A stretch of 64,000 bases of DNA from RYN-230 sp963711705 (GTDB lineage Bacteria > Actinomycetota > Actinomycetes > Streptosporangiales > Streptosporangiaceae), in assembly GCA_963711705.1 (NCBI GenBank), contig CAVQFM010000016.1, positions 1-64,000 on the forward strand, in the 5' to 3' direction. How positions within the stretch are numbered: the stretch's first letter is position 1; each line of letters begins with the position of its first letter. Positions 42,400 to 53,807 of this stretch are shown here, in pieces. The translations under genes and the position numbers were made by a program. The notes under the pieces are model-generated. The model did no database searches, was not told the origin of the DNA, and saw only the letters and a list, made by a program, of their open reading frames with translations.

Positions 42400-42436
42400 T
42401 ACCAGCGGGTATCATAAGCTAAGTTACTCACTGGTA
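42400..42436 (+). promoter_or_regulatory. Two TACY-N4-GGTA inverted repeats upstream of fadE5-type gene
   Basis: TACC-AGCG-GGTA (42400-42411) and TACT-CACT-GGTA (42425-42436) are spaced 25 bp centre to centre, 40-75 bp before the acyl-CoA dehydrogenase start. Between them is the AT-rich TATCATAAGCTAAGTT, which offers a -10. This fits binding of a TetR-type lipid regulator, which is not encoded in this window. Confidence 0.55.
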
Positions 42437-42477
42437 GCAGTCTGTCTGGACTCTCCCACACCAACCAGGGGGTGGCC

Positions 42478-44301
42478 ATGGGTCACTACAAGAGCAACCT
42501 GCGCGACATCGAGTTCAACCTGTTCGAGGTGCTGGACCGGCAGGAACTGCTGGGCACCGGGCCGTATCCGGAGATGGACGAGGAGACCGCCCGCAGCATC
42601 CTGGACGAGGTGAACCGGCTGGCCACGGGCCCGGTCGCGGAGTCGTTCGCGGACGCCGACCGCAACCCCCCGGTGTTCGACCCGCAGACCGGCTCGGTGC
42701 GCATGCCGGACGGGTTCAAGAAGTCGTTCGCCGCGTTCATGGACGCCGAGTGGTACCGGCTCGACCTGCCCGCCGAGATCGGCGGGATCGGCGCGCCGCG
42801 CTCGCTGGCCTGGTCGGTCGCGGAACTCATCCTGGGCGCCAACCCGGCGGTCTGGATGTACTCCGGCGGCCCCAACTTCGCCCAGGTGCTGTGGGCTGTC
42901 GGCACCCCGGAGCAGCGCGAGTTCGCGCTGGCGGCCATCGAGCGCAAGTGGGGCAGCACGATGGTGCTGACCGAGCCGGAGGCCGGTTCTGACGTGGGGG
43001 CCGGCCGGACCCGGGCCATCGAGCAGCCCGACGGCACCTGGCACATCGAGGGCGTCAAGCGGTTCATCACCAGCGCCGAGCACGACATGGCCGAGAACAT
43101 CTTCCACCTGGTGCTGGCCCGGCCCGAGGGTGCGGGCCCGGGCACCAAGGGCCTGTCCATGTTCCTGGTGCCCAAGTACCTGGTCGGCCCGGACGGCGAG
43201 CTGGGCGAGCGCAACGGCGTGTACGTGACCGGGGTCGAGCACAAGATGGGCCTGAAGGCCTCCACCACCTGTGAGCTGACCTTCGGCGGCGACCGCCCGG
43301 CGGTGGGCACCCTGGTCGGCGGGGTGCACGACGGCATCCGGCAGATGTTCCTGATCATCGAGCACGCCCGGATGATGGTCGGCACCAAGGCCATCGCCAC
43401 GCTGTCCACCGGCTACCTGAACGCGCTGGAGTACGCCCGGCAGCGGGTCCAGGGCGCGGACCTGACCCAGCTGACCGACAAGACCGCGCCGCGGGTGACG
43501 ATCATCCACCACCCGGACGTGCGCCGGATGCTGATGATGCAGAAGGCGTACGCCGAAGGCATGCGCGCGCTGGTGCTGTACACCGCGACCTGGCAGGACC
43601 GGAACCAGATCGCCAAGGCCGAGGGGCGCACCGATGAGCTGGCCGTGCGGGTCAACGACCTGCTGCTGCCGGTGGTCAAGGGAGTCGGCTCGGAGCGGGC
43701 CTACGAGCTGCTCACGCTGTCCCTGCAGACGTTCGGCGGCTCCGGCTTCATCCAGGACTTCCCGGTCGAGCAGTACATCCGGGACGCCAAGATCGACAGC
43801 CTGTACGAGGGCACCACCGCGATCCAGGGCATGGACCTGTTCTTCCGCAAGATCCTCCGCGACGAGGGCGTCGCGCTGCGCTCGCTGCTCGGCGAGATCA
43901 GGCAGTTCGCGGCGAGCGAGGCGGGCAACGGCCGGCTCAAGACCGAGCGGGCCGCCCTGGCCACCGCGGCCGACGACGTCGAGGGCATCGTGACCGCGAT
44001 GTCCGGCTACGCCCTGGCCTCGCTGGAGCAGCCGGCCGAGGTCTACCGGGCCGGCCTGAACACCACCCGGCTGCTGATGGCGCTGGGCGACCTGATCATC
44101 GGCTGGCTGCTGGCCCGGCAGGCCGACGTCGCGCATGCCGCGCTGGACGCCGGGGCCGGCCGGGACGAGGCCTTCTACCAGGGCAAGGTGGCCACGGCGC
44201 GGTTCTTCGCCGAGACCGTGCTGCCCAGGCTGGCCGTGGAGCGGGACATCGCCGAGACGACCAGCCTGGACCTGATGGACCTGCCCGAGGAAGCCTTCTA
44301 G
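42478..44301 (+). CDS. fadE5: Acyl-CoA dehydrogenase, FadE5 type
   Basis: ATG 42478 (MGHYKSNLRDIEFNLFEV) is 5 nt after GGGGG. The 607-residue protein is longer than a classical ACAD because of an N-terminal extension and a C-terminal alpha domain, exactly as in mycobacterial FadE5 and the AidB-like group. Motifs are MVLTEPEAGSDVGAG, WHIEGVKRFITSAEHDMAEN, VEHKMGLKASTTCELTF and the catalytic-Glu region SLYEGTTAIQGMDLFFRKIL. It oxidises medium- to long-chain acyl-CoA to the 2-enoyl form. It stands alone with its own regulated promoter. Confidence 0.92.
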   Translation: MGHYKSNLRDIEFNLFEVLDRQELLGTGPYPEMDEETARSILDEVNRLATGPVAESFADADRNPPVFDPQTGSVRMPDGFKKSFAAFMDAEWYRLDLPAEIGGIGAPRSLAWSVAELILGANPAVWMYSGGPNFAQVLWAVGTPEQREFALAAIERKWGSTMVLTEPEAGSDVGAGRTRAIEQPDGTWHIEGVKRFITSAEHDMAENIFHLVLARPEGAGPGTKGLSMFLVPKYLVGPDGELGERNGVYVTGVEHKMGLKASTTCELTFGGDRPAVGTLVGGVHDGIRQMFLIIEHARMMVGTKAIATLSTGYLNALEYARQRVQGADLTQLTDKTAPRVTIIHHPDVRRMLMMQKAYAEGMRALVLYTATWQDRNQIAKAEGRTDELAVRVNDLLLPVVKGVGSERAYELLTLSLQTFGGSGFIQDFPVEQYIRDAKIDSLYEGTTAIQGMDLFFRKILRDEGVALRSLLGEIRQFAASEAGNGRLKTERAALATAADDVEGIVTAMSGYALASLEQPAEVYRAGLNTTRLLMALGDLIIGWLLARQADVAHAALDAGAGRDEAFYQGKVATARFFAETVLPRLAVERDIAETTSLDLMDLPEEAF

Positions 44302-44318
44302 CCAGCTAGCCGGCCCGG

Positions 44319-44624
44319 TCAGCCAGCAGCGTCGAACTCGTACTGGACCGCGGCCCGGGTGGCCATGATCGGCCGGATGTGCTGCGTGATGACCTGCTGG
44401 TGCTGCGGGTGGTCCCGGTACACCAGGTAGTCCGGCACGCTGTCGAAGTCGGCGACCACCGCGAACGCGAAGTTCCCGGTGTTCACCCCGGCGTCCGCGC
44501 CGACGTGGTAGGCCCGCAGTTCCGGGATGGCGGCGGGCAGCTTGCGCAGCTCATCCGCGACCCTCTGCTGCTGCTCTTGCGTCGCGTCCTGCGTCCAGGT
44601 GAACAGCACAACGTGCCGGAACAT
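44319..44624 (-). CDS. Dabb (stress-responsive A/B barrel) domain protein
   Basis: A 101-residue ferredoxin-like dimeric alpha/beta-barrel protein. It starts MFRHVVLFTWTQDATQEQQQ and contains NFAFAVVADFDSVPDYLVYRDHPQHQQVI, the Dabb signature in which the His/Tyr near 'YRDHPxH' is conserved. The function is unknown in most bacteria; some members bind small ligands or act as cyclases. It follows the E2 gene on the same strand after a 26-bp gap and may be part of that operon. Confidence 0.88.
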   Translation of the reverse strand: MFRHVVLFTWTQDATQEQQQRVADELRKLPAAIPELRAYHVGADAGVNTGNFAFAVVADFDSVPDYLVYRDHPQHQQVITQHIRPIMATRAAVQYEFDAAG

Positions 44625-44650
44625 GCACGGTCCCTTCTGTCGGTTCCAGC

Positions 44651-46092
44651 TCAGCCCCAGGCCAGCATCAGCGCCGGGTCGTGCAGCATCGCCCCCACCT
44701 CGCGCAGCACGGCCGAGCCCAGGTCCCCGTCCACGATCCGGTGATCGAAGGACAGTGACAGGGTGGTCACCTTGCGCACCACCAGCTGCCCGTCGCTCAC
44801 CCACGGCGCGTCCTTGATCTGCCCGAAGGCCAGGATCGCCGCCTCGGGCGGGGTCAGGATCGGGGTGCCCGCGTCCACCCCGAATACGCCGACGTTGGTG
44901 ATCGTGATCGTCCCGCCGGTCAGGTCGGCCGGGGCCGACTTGCCCTCCCGGGCCGTCGCGGTCAGCCCGGCCAGAGCCTGGGCCAGCGCGGGCAGGTCCA
45001 TCCCGCCGGCGTCCTTGACGTTCGGCACGATCAGCCCGCGCTCGGTAGCGGCGGCGATGCCCAGGTTCACGTAGTGCTTGACCACGATCTCCTGGGCGTC
45101 CTCGTCCCAGGTCGAGTTGATCATCGGGTGCCGCCGGACCGCGACCAGCAGGGCCTTGGCTACCAGCAGCAGCGGGGACGGCCGCAGGCCTTCGAACTCC
45201 GGCAGGTCGCGCAGCCGGCGCACGGTCTCGACCGTGGCATCCACGTCGATGGTCAGGAACTCGGTGACGTGCGGCGCGGTGAACGCACTGGCCGAAACGG
45301 CCGCCGCGGTGTGCTTGCGCACACCCCGGATCGGGATGCGCTCCTCCCGCACCCCGGGCTGGGCCGGTGCGGCCGCGGCCGGGTGGTCCGCGGCGCGCTG
45401 CACGTCGTCCCGGGTGATCGACCCGGCGGGCCCGCTGCCGGCCAGCGCGGCCAGGTCGATGCCGAGGTCACGGGCCAGCTTGCGCACCGGCGGCTTGGCC
45501 AGCACGTGCGCGGGCCGGGCGCCGCCGTTCGCGACCGCCCCCGAACCGGCAGGAACTACCGGTGCAGAACGAGAACCTCCCGGGGTGGCTGCCTTCCGCT
45601 GCCGCCGGGTGGTCGGGCCGAGCTTGACCCCGTAACCGACCAGCACGGCCTGCCGTTCCCCAGTGGCCGGGGTCGGCGGGATCAGGTCCTCGGAGGTGGG
45701 ATGCGGCCCGGCCGCGGCGATGCCGGCCGGGTCGACCGGGCCGGCGCCGGGCCCGGCGGGCTCAGCCACGGCTCCGGCGCGGGCTCCGGCTCAGCCACGG
45801 GCTCCGGCCCGGCCGCGGGCCCGGCCGGACTGTCCGGCTCGCCGTCCGCTGGCACGTCCACCGCGATGATCGGGGTGCCCACGTCCACCGTCTGGCCCTC
45901 GGGCACCAGCAGGCTGGCCACCACGCCCTCGTACGGGCTGGGCAGTTCGACGACCGCCTTGGCCGTCTCGATGTCCACGATGATCTGGTTGATGGTCACC
46001 TTGTCGCCGGGCTGCACCCGCCAGGTGACGATGTCCGCCTCGGTCAGCCCCTCGCCCACGTCGGGGAGCCGGAATTCGCGTCGCTGCGTCAT
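44651..46092 (-). CDS. bkdC: 2-Oxoacid dehydrogenase E2 (dihydrolipoyl acyltransferase), one-base frameshift
   Basis: ATG 46092 behind GAGAGGGG. The N-terminal lipoyl domain has DIETAKAVVELPSPYEG with the lipoylated Lys near 44. A Pro/Glu/Ala linker follows, then the E1/E3-binding domain KPPVRKLARDLGIDLAALAG and the acyltransferase domain with LSLSFDHRIVDGDLG (HxxxD). The lipoyl and catalytic halves are in different frames. Restoring one base at 45769-45772 joins them; a repeat of the same linker sequence at 45796-45804 has CACGGGCTCC where this copy has CACGGCTCC. The corrected length is 480. E2 of the branched-chain or pyruvate-type complex encoded with the two E1 genes upstream. Confidence 0.9.
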
Positions 46093-46103
46093 ATCAGCCC
46101 CTC

Positions 46104-47087
46104 TCAGTAGGCGAAGGTGCGGTCCACGGCGTCCAGCACCCGGTCCAGGTCGGGGAGGTAGTGCTCCTCGAGCCGGGACGGCGGGTACGGGGTGGAGAAC
46201 CCGCCGACCCGCAGCACCGGCGATTCCAGCTGGTAGAAGCACTGCTCGGTGATCCGGGCGGCGACCTCCGCGCCCAGCCCGCCGGTGACCGGGGCCTCGT
46301 GCACGACCACGCAGCGGCCGGTGCGGCGGACCGACGCGAAGATCGTCTCCAGGTCGAGCGGGGCCAGCGTGCGCAGGTCGATCACTTCCAGCGAGCGCCC
46401 GTCGGCGCGCGCGGCCACGGCCGACTCCACGCAGGTCCGGACCATCGGGCCGTAACACAGCACGGTCACGTCGGTGCCGTCCATGACGGTCCTGGCCGCG
46501 TCCAGCGGGTGCGCGGCGGCCAGTTCCGCGTCGGTGTCCACCTCGGACTTGTCCCAGTACCGGCGCTTGGGCTCGAAGAAGATCACCGGGTCGTCGCAGG
46601 CGACCGACTGCCGGATCATCGTGAACGCGTCGGCCGGGGTCCCGCAGGCCACCACGCGCAGCCCGGCGGTGTGCGCGAACAGCGCCTCCGGCGACTCGCT
46701 GTGGTGCTCGACCGCGCCGATGCCGCCGCCGCACGGGATCCGGATCGTCACCGGCACGGTCAGGTGGCCGAGCGAGCGCAGATGCATCTTGGCCAGCTGG
46801 CTGACGATCTGGTCGAAGGCCGGGTAGACGAAGCCGTCGAACTGGATCTCGCACACCGGCCGGTAGCCGCGCAGCGCCAGCCCGATCGCGGTGCCGATGA
46901 TGGCGGACTCGGCCAGCGGGGTGTCCACCACCCGGTCCTCGCCGAAGTCCTTCTGCAGCCCGTCGGTGACCCGGAACACGCCGCCCAGCTTGCCGACGTC
47001 CTCGCCCATCACCAGGACTTTGGGGTCGTCCTCCAGCGCCTTGCGCAGGCCCGCGTTGAGGGCCTTGGACAGCGTCATGGTGGTCAT
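46104..47087 (-). CDS. bkdB: 2-Oxoacid dehydrogenase E1 beta subunit
   Basis: A 327-residue transketolase-like beta subunit. KVLVMGEDVGKLGGVFRVTD, DTPLAESAIIGTAIGLAL, EIQFDGFVYPAFDQIVSQLAK and CGGGIGAVEHHSESPEALFA are all family landmarks, and LESPVLRVGGFSTPYPP is the C-terminal end. ATG overlaps the E1 alpha stop (ATGA). With E1 alpha it decarboxylates branched-chain 2-oxo acids (from Val, Leu, Ile) or pyruvate. The valine dehydrogenase gene at 56.9 kb supports the branched-chain reading, but sequence alone does not settle it. Confidence 0.92.
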   Translation of the reverse strand: MTTMTLSKALNAGLRKALEDDPKVLVMGEDVGKLGGVFRVTDGLQKDFGEDRVVDTPLAESAIIGTAIGLALRGYRPVCEIQFDGFVYPAFDQIVSQLAKMHLRSLGHLTVPVTIRIPCGGGIGAVEHHSESPEALFAHTAGLRVVACGTPADAFTMIRQSVACDDPVIFFEPKRRYWDKSEVDTDAELAAAHPLDAARTVMDGTDVTVLCYGPMVRTCVESAVAARADGRSLEVIDLRTLAPLDLETIFASVRRTGRCVVVHEAPVTGGLGAEVAARITEQCFYQLESPVLRVGGFSTPYPPSRLEEHYLPDLDRVLDAVDRTFAY

Positions 47088-48238
47088 CGGGCGGCCTCCC
47101 CGGCGAACGAGTCCAGATACGCGGCGTACTGCTCGCGCTCCGCGTCCACCAGCGCGTTCGGCCCGGCGTACACGTGCTCGAAGATGGCCAGCGGCTGCGG
47201 GTCCGGCATCTCCAGGCAGGCCTTCCTGACCCGCCGGCCGAGCTGCTCGGCCTCGGAGTCGACGGCCTCGAAGAACGCCGCGTCCGCCCCGCCGTTGCGC
47301 ACCAGGTACGCCTTGACCCGCTCGATCGGGTCCTTCAGCTTCCACGCCTCCAGCTCGCTGGCCAGCCGGTACCGGGTCGGGTCGTCGGTGGTGGTGTGCG
47401 CGCCCATCCGGTAGGTGAACGCCTCGATGAGCGTGGGTCCCTGGCCTTCCCGGGCCGCCTGCATGGCCTTCCTGGTCACCGCCAGGCAGGCGAACACGTC
47501 GTTGCCGTCCACCCGGACCCCGGGGAAGCCGAAGCCGCTGGCCCGCTGGTAGAGCGGGATGCGGCTCTGCCGCTCCAGCGGCTCGGAGATGGCCCACTGG
47601 TTGTTCTGGCAGAAGAACACGACCGGCGCGTTGAACACGGACGCCCAGATGAACGCCTCGTTGACGTCACCCTGGCTGGTGGCGCCGTCGCCGAAGTAGA
47701 CGATGGCCGCCTCGCCGTCCTCGCCCACCGCGCCGTCCCGCTGGATGCCCATCGCGTACCCGGTGGCATGCAGCGTCTGGCTGCCGATCACGATCGTGTA
47801 CAGGTGGAACCGGTGCTCGGCCGGGTCCCAGCCACCGTGGCTGACCCCGCGGAACAGCTCCAGCAGCCGGCTCGGGTCCAGCCCGCGGCACCAGGCCACG
47901 CCGTGCTCCCGGTAGGTGGGGAAGGCCATGTCCCGGGGCCCGAGCGCGCGGCCCGAGCCGACCTGGGCGGCTTCCTGGCCCAGCAGGGACGCCCAGATCC
48001 CCAGTTCACCCTGGCGCTGCAGGGCGATGGCCTCGGTGTCGATCCGGCGGACCAGGACCAGGTCGGTGTACAGGTCCTTGATCTGGCCGGTGGTCAGCTC
48101 CAGCGGGTAGTCGGGGTGTTCGACCCGCTCCCCTTCGGGGGTGAGGAGCTGGATGGTTTCGGTGCGCGATCCCGGCTGCCCGTCCAGGCCTGCCGGGGAT
48201 CCCGGTGCGGTGACCGCACCGTCTGTGTCGACGGCCAC
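47084..48238 (-). CDS. bkdA: 2-Oxoacid dehydrogenase E1 alpha subunit
   Basis: GTG 48238 with AGAGGGAG 6 nt upstream gives 384 residues; the open frame extends further upstream but through a repeat region with no ribosome-binding site. The TPP motif is IVYFGDGATSQGDVNEAFIW to NNQWAIS (GDG-x27-NN type). FGFPGVRVDGNDVFACLAVT and YRMGAHTTTDDPTRYR, the loop that is phosphorylated in mitochondrial enzymes, follow. The subunit forms the alpha2beta2 E1 with the next gene. It is divergent from purS across a short region with 24-bp repeats. Confidence 0.92.
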   Translation of the reverse strand: MAVDTDGAVTAPGSPAGLDGQPGSRTETIQLLTPEGERVEHPDYPLELTTGQIKDLYTDLVLVRRIDTEAIALQRQGELGIWASLLGQEAAQVGSGRALGPRDMAFPTYREHGVAWCRGLDPSRLLELFRGVSHGGWDPAEHRFHLYTIVIGSQTLHATGYAMGIQRDGAVGEDGEAAIVYFGDGATSQGDVNEAFIWASVFNAPVVFFCQNNQWAISEPLERQSRIPLYQRASGFGFPGVRVDGNDVFACLAVTRKAMQAAREGQGPTLIEAFTYRMGAHTTTDDPTRYRLASELEAWKLKDPIERVKAYLVRNGGADAAFFEAVDSEAEQLGRRVRKACLEMPDPQPLAIFEHVYAGPNALVDAEREQYAAYLDSFAGEAAR

Positions 48239-48252
48239 GTGCCACTCCCTCT

Positions 48253-48324
48253 GGTGTGGGGGTTCACTGCGCCCCATGGTGGTGGGTTCACTCTGCCCCA
48301 TGGTGGTGGGGTTCACTAGGGCCA
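48253..48324. repeat. 24-bp tandem repeat, three copies, in bkdA/purS intergenic region
   Basis: 48253-48276, 48277-48300 and 48301-48324 share TGGTGGTGGGTTCACT followed by GCCCCA-type endings, with a few changes. They lie directly upstream of the E1 alpha start and about 80 bp from purS. They could be binding sites in phase (about two helical turns) or a slippage product. Confidence 0.7.
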
Positions 48325-48405
48325 TCGTGACAGACAGCGCCGCGGCCCGGGAAACCGCCGTGGCTGAGCCGGGCATTAGGCACGCCCCGGGAAAGGCAGG
48401 GACAG

Positions 48406-48651
48406 GTGACCCGAATCGTCGTTGACGTGATGCTCCGTAAGGAGATTCACGATCCGCAGGGCGAGGCAATAGCAAGTGCGTGCCAGCGGCTCGGCTTCGC
48501 CCAGGTGCTGAGTGTCCGGCAGGGCAAGCGATTCGAGGTGGAGCTGAGCGGCCCAGCTGACGAGGCTGCGCTGGCCCGGGTGGCGGAGCTGGCTGGGGAA
48601 CTGCTGGCCAATCCTGTTATCGAGGAGTTCACCCTGCGCGAAAACAGTTAG
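48406..48651 (+). CDS. purS: Phosphoribosylformylglycinamidine synthase subunit PurS
   Basis: An 81-residue PurS: RIVVDVMLRKEIHDPQGEAI at the start, LGFAQVLSVRQGKRFEVEL in the middle and LANPVIEEFTL at the end, all canonical. PurS bridges PurQ and PurL in the small-PurL type of FGAM synthase (step 4 of de novo purine synthesis) and is needed for ammonia channelling. GTG 48406. PurQ and PurL follow, but an ATPase gene has been inserted between purS and purQ. Confidence 0.95.
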   Translation: MTRIVVDVMLRKEIHDPQGEAIASACQRLGFAQVLSVRQGKRFEVELSGPADEAALARVAELAGELLANPVIEEFTLRENS

Positions 48652-48762
48652 CCGGCCGCTGATCCTAAACAGAGAACCCGAGAGTTCACGATTATCCCGG
48701 CCAGGGCCGGGAAAGGAGTCAAGTGGCCAGCACGTACACAGAAAGAGGGGAACGAGGGGCGG

Positions 48763-49422
48763 ATGCGGGCTCAGCTGAGACGCACCGAGGAGTCGATCGT
48801 GGACGTGGAGTTCTGCCTGGTGTTCCCGCACGAGGCGCTGAGCGTGCCGGTGATGCGCCGGGTGCTGGGTGACACACTGCGCAGGCTGGGCGCTGACGAG
48901 GACGGGGTAGCCGACCTGCTGCTCGCGGTCACCGAGGCATGCACCAATGTGCTCAAGCACGGCACCCCCGGGCCCAGGTACGAGATCGTCGCCCGGATCG
49001 GCCAGCGAGGCTGCCTGATCCAGGTGCTCAACGACGAGCGGGGGCTCGACCCGCTGATGGTCCCGGCGCCCCGCCGGCCGATGTGGGATGCGATGCACGC
49101 GCCATCCAGGTTTCGGCGCCGCCTCCCCCGCCCGGCCACCCGCCGGGCGCCGCGGCCGGGTGGCCGCCGCCGGACCGGGCACCAGCCGCTGACCGAGGAC
49201 CAGGTGATCGCGATGCTCCCGGAGTCCGGGCGCGGCCTGGCCATCATGCGGGCCTGCGTGGACGATGTGACGCTGAGTACCGACCCGGGGCTGGGCACCG
49301 TGGTCTCGCTGCAGAAGCGGATGGCCTGGCGCAAGGACGCGCTGCTGGCCCAGCCGCCCGAGCTCAGCGTGCCGCAGCCGGCCGAGGAGCTGACGGAAGG
49401 CCAGCTCAGGAACGCCGGGTAG
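48763..49422 (+). CDS. Anti-sigma-factor-like ATPase (HATPase_c, RsbW/SpoIIAB type)
   Basis: A 219-residue GHKL ATPase. The N-box is LLLAVTEACTNVLKHG (Glu and Asn for Mg-ATP), followed by IQVLNDERGLDP (G1-like D), and the G2 box is PESGRGLAIMRACVDDVTL. Between them lies an unusual basic and Pro-rich insert (about 105-142, for example RFRRRLPRPATRR) that is not part of the normal fold. Such proteins are serine kinases that sequester sigma factors or anti-sigma antagonists and are very numerous in filamentous actinomycetes. The location inside the pur block (111 bp after purS, 105 bp before purQ) is odd. The insert could also be a frame error. Confidence 0.82.
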   Translation: MRAQLRRTEESIVDVEFCLVFPHEALSVPVMRRVLGDTLRRLGADEDGVADLLLAVTEACTNVLKHGTPGPRYEIVARIGQRGCLIQVLNDERGLDPLMVPAPRRPMWDAMHAPSRFRRRLPRPATRRAPRPGGRRRTGHQPLTEDQVIAMLPESGRGLAIMRACVDDVTLSTDPGLGTVVSLQKRMAWRKDALLAQPPELSVPQPAEELTEGQLRNAG

Positions 49423-49527
49423 GCGACTCGCCAGCGGGCCGCCAGCGGGGGCGCTCGCCGGGACAGGCCGGCCGGCACGGTAATCTGCAAGCAGACCTCC
49501 CCCCGCTCTCCCGCTGCGAGGACACTC

Positions 49528-50201
49528 ATGACAGCCCGTGTGGGCGTCATCACCTTTCCTGGATCGCTGGACGACGTCGATGCCGCCCGCGCCGTGACCC
49601 GGGCCGGCGGCCAGCCCGTCCCGCTCTGGCACGGTGACCGGGACCTGCGCGGCCTGGCCGCGGTCATCCTGCCCGGCGGGTTCTCCTACGGCGACTACCT
49701 GCGCTGCGGGGCGATCGCCCGGTTCTCGCCGGTGATGACCGAGCTGATCCCGGCGGCCCGGGATGGGCTGCCGGTGCTGGGCATCTGCAACGGCTTCCAG
49801 ATCCTGTGCGAGGCGCACCTGCTGCCCGGCGCGCTGACCCGCAACGCGGGCCTGCGGTTCATCGACCGCGCGGTGCGGGTGCGCATCGAGGACACCAAGA
49901 CCCCGTGGACCGGCAGCTATGCCCCGGACCAGGAGATCACCCTGGTCCTGAAGAGCGGCGAGGGCGCGTACGTGGCGGACGCCCCGGCGCTGTCCCGGCT
50001 GACCTCGACCGGGCAGGTCGTGGCGCGCTACGCGGGCGGCAACCCGAACGGGTCGGTGGGGGACATCGCCGGGGTGCGCAACGAGGCGGGCAACGTGGTC
50101 GGCCTGATGCCGCACCCGGAGCACGCCATCGACGCGCTGACCGGCCCGGGCACCGGCGGGCTCGGGTTCTTCAGCTCGGTGCTGCGCGCGATGGTGGATG
50201 G

Positions 50202-50205
<4 letters not shown>
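49528..50205 (+). CDS. purQ: Phosphoribosylformylglycinamidine synthase subunit PurQ
   Basis: A 225-residue class I glutamine amidotransferase supplying ammonia to PurL. It starts ARVGVITFPGSLDDVDAARA, has the oxyanion region LPGGFSYGDYLR, the nucleophile Cys in VLGICNGFQIL (about 87) and the His/Glu pair in GLMPHPEHAIDAL. The stop overlaps the purL ATG (ATGA), so the two subunits are translationally coupled. Confidence 0.96.
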
Positions 50206-52454
<2,249 letters not shown>

Positions 52455-52481
52455 CGCCCAGGCGTGTCCTGTGGACACGCC

Positions 52482-53144
52482 CTAGTACGCCGACCAGAAC
52501 ACGATCTGCTGGGCCGGCGGCTTGGCCGCCGAGCAGCGCTGCATGGATGCGACCGCGGTGCCGCTGGAGTCGGCTGCCGTGCCCACCGCCAGGCACCGCC
52601 CGGTGCTGGCGCTGCGCAGCTGCCAGTAGCCCTGGCCGCTGGCATCCGTGTCCAGGTACGGGTGATACCAGCGCTGATCGAGCCCGCTGTCGCAGTGGTC
52701 GAGCTGCGCGGTGGCCCTGGCGTGGTCGCCCACCGCGGTCAGGCACAGCCCGTCCGGGCTGAACAGCAGCACGAACTGCCCGCCGTTGCCCATCTGGTTA
52801 GCCTGCCACTGCTGGCTGGGCTCGACACTCTGCCCGTTGATGCTGGGGGTGAACAGCAGCCCCGACCCGCCCGCGTACAGCAGCGTGGCCGGCGAGCTGG
52901 AGGCCTGCTCCTGGCTGCTGCGCCCCGGGTTGGCCAGCCCGATGGCCTGGGTCTGGGTGATCTTGGTGGGCAGGTTCAGCTGCCGTCCCTGGGTCACGCT
53001 GCTGCCCCGGGAGCGCAGGTAGGCGACCGCTCCCACCCCGGCCAGCACGGCCAGCAGCACCACCGCGGTGACCACGAGGATGGCGGCCGCCCGCGATCGG
53101 TGCCGGGCCCGGCGGCCAGCACCGCGATTGCCTGCCATACCCAC
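52482..53144 (-). CDS. Membrane-anchored ricin-type beta-trefoil protein
   Basis: A 220-residue protein with a basic cytoplasmic N-terminus, one membrane helix (about 20-42) and an extracytoplasmic domain. The outer part contains LLFSPDGLCLTAVGDHARAT, LDHCDSGLDQRWYHP and YWQLRSASTGRCLAVGTAAD, i.e. the Q-x-W repeats and paired Cys residues of ricin B-like lectin folds. No catalytic domain is attached. It may bind a surface carbohydrate. The setting between purL and a sterol-carrier-like gene looks incidental. Confidence 0.78.
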   Translation of the reverse strand: MGMAGNRGAGRRARHRSRAAAILVVTAVVLLAVLAGVGAVAYLRSRGSSVTQGRQLNLPTKITQTQAIGLANPGRSSQEQASSSPATLLYAGGSGLLFTPSINGQSVEPSQQWQANQMGNGGQFVLLFSPDGLCLTAVGDHARATAQLDHCDSGLDQRWYHPYLDTDASGQGYWQLRSASTGRCLAVGTAADSSGTAVASMQRCSAAKPPAQQIVFWSAY

Positions 53145-53288
53145 GACGATTAGCCTCTGCAGACGGGTCCGGCCACCCGAATCGGGAAAATATCTCGGAC
53201 CCCGAAGATAACGCTACGTAGCGGTATCAAACGCCTACCTGCGGTGCCACGCGACGAGACGAGCGGGTCGGCAGCGCTTGGTGACAAT

Positions 53289-53318
53289 TTGGCGGTTGGC
53301 CGAGGTCACCGGGATTAT
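53289..53318 (+). promoter_or_regulatory. Probable leaderless promoter
   Basis: TTGGCG (53289-53294), an 18-bp spacer and GATTAT (53313-53318) end 6 nt before ATG 53325, so transcription would begin on the start codon of the sterol-carrier-like gene. Confidence 0.45.
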
Positions 53319-53324
53319 CGAGGG

Positions 53325-53798
53325 ATGCCGCCCCGCCGCGCCGACCCCCAGCGACTGCTCACCGCGCTGCAGGCGCAGCGCGCCGATCTGGGCCAGGCCC
53401 CGTGGTCCGGGCCGGCCGAGGGCGGCCGGCCCGGCCGCGCGCTGGCCGGCGCCGTGCTGGACGCGCTGGACGCTGGCCAGCCGCCGCGGCCCGACGCGCT
53501 GCGCGCCGCCGTGACCTACCTGCTTGGCCTGCTCGCCGACGACGCGCCCGGCCGCGCGGTCGAGGTCCGGGTGCCCCCGTACGCGGCGGTGCAGGCCATC
53601 GCCGGGCCCCGGCACACCCGGGGCACGCCGCCGAACGTGGTGGAGACCGACCCGGTGACCTGGGTGCGGCTGGCCACCGGCCGGCTGTCCTGGGCCGCGG
53701 CGGTGGCGGCCGGGCAGGTCAGCGCCAGCGGCCCGCGGGCCGACCTGTCCGGCCGGTTGCCGCTGCTCCGCGGTCTGGCCAGCCCGGCCGGCTCATAG
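53325..53798 (+). CDS. Sterol carrier (SCP2-like) family protein
   Basis: ATG 53325 (MPPRRADPQRLLTALQAQ) gives 157 residues. The protein has the actinobacterial 'sterol carrier family' layout: a helical N-terminus, VEVRVPPYAAVQAIAGPRHTRG, NVVETDPVTWVRLATGRLSW and AAGQVSASGPRADLSGRLPLL. The W-x-x-L-x-x-G...G-x-x-x-S-G pattern is that of SCP2 lipid-binding folds. This small gene sits upstream of purF in many actinobacteria. No partner is apparent, and lipid binding is inferred from the fold. Confidence 0.85.
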   Translation: MPPRRADPQRLLTALQAQRADLGQAPWSGPAEGGRPGRALAGAVLDALDAGQPPRPDALRAAVTYLLGLLADDAPGRAVEVRVPPYAAVQAIAGPRHTRGTPPNVVETDPVTWVRLATGRLSWAAAVAAGQVSASGPRADLSGRLPLLRGLASPAGS

Positions 53799-53807
53799 AC
53801 TGACCGG

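Noticed and set aside
42424..44136. Long open frame (570 codons) on the minus strand
   Set aside because: It is antisense to the FadE5-type gene. The GC-rich third codon positions keep the opposite frame open, and the translated product is low-complexity Gly/Arg/His/Val with no family motif.
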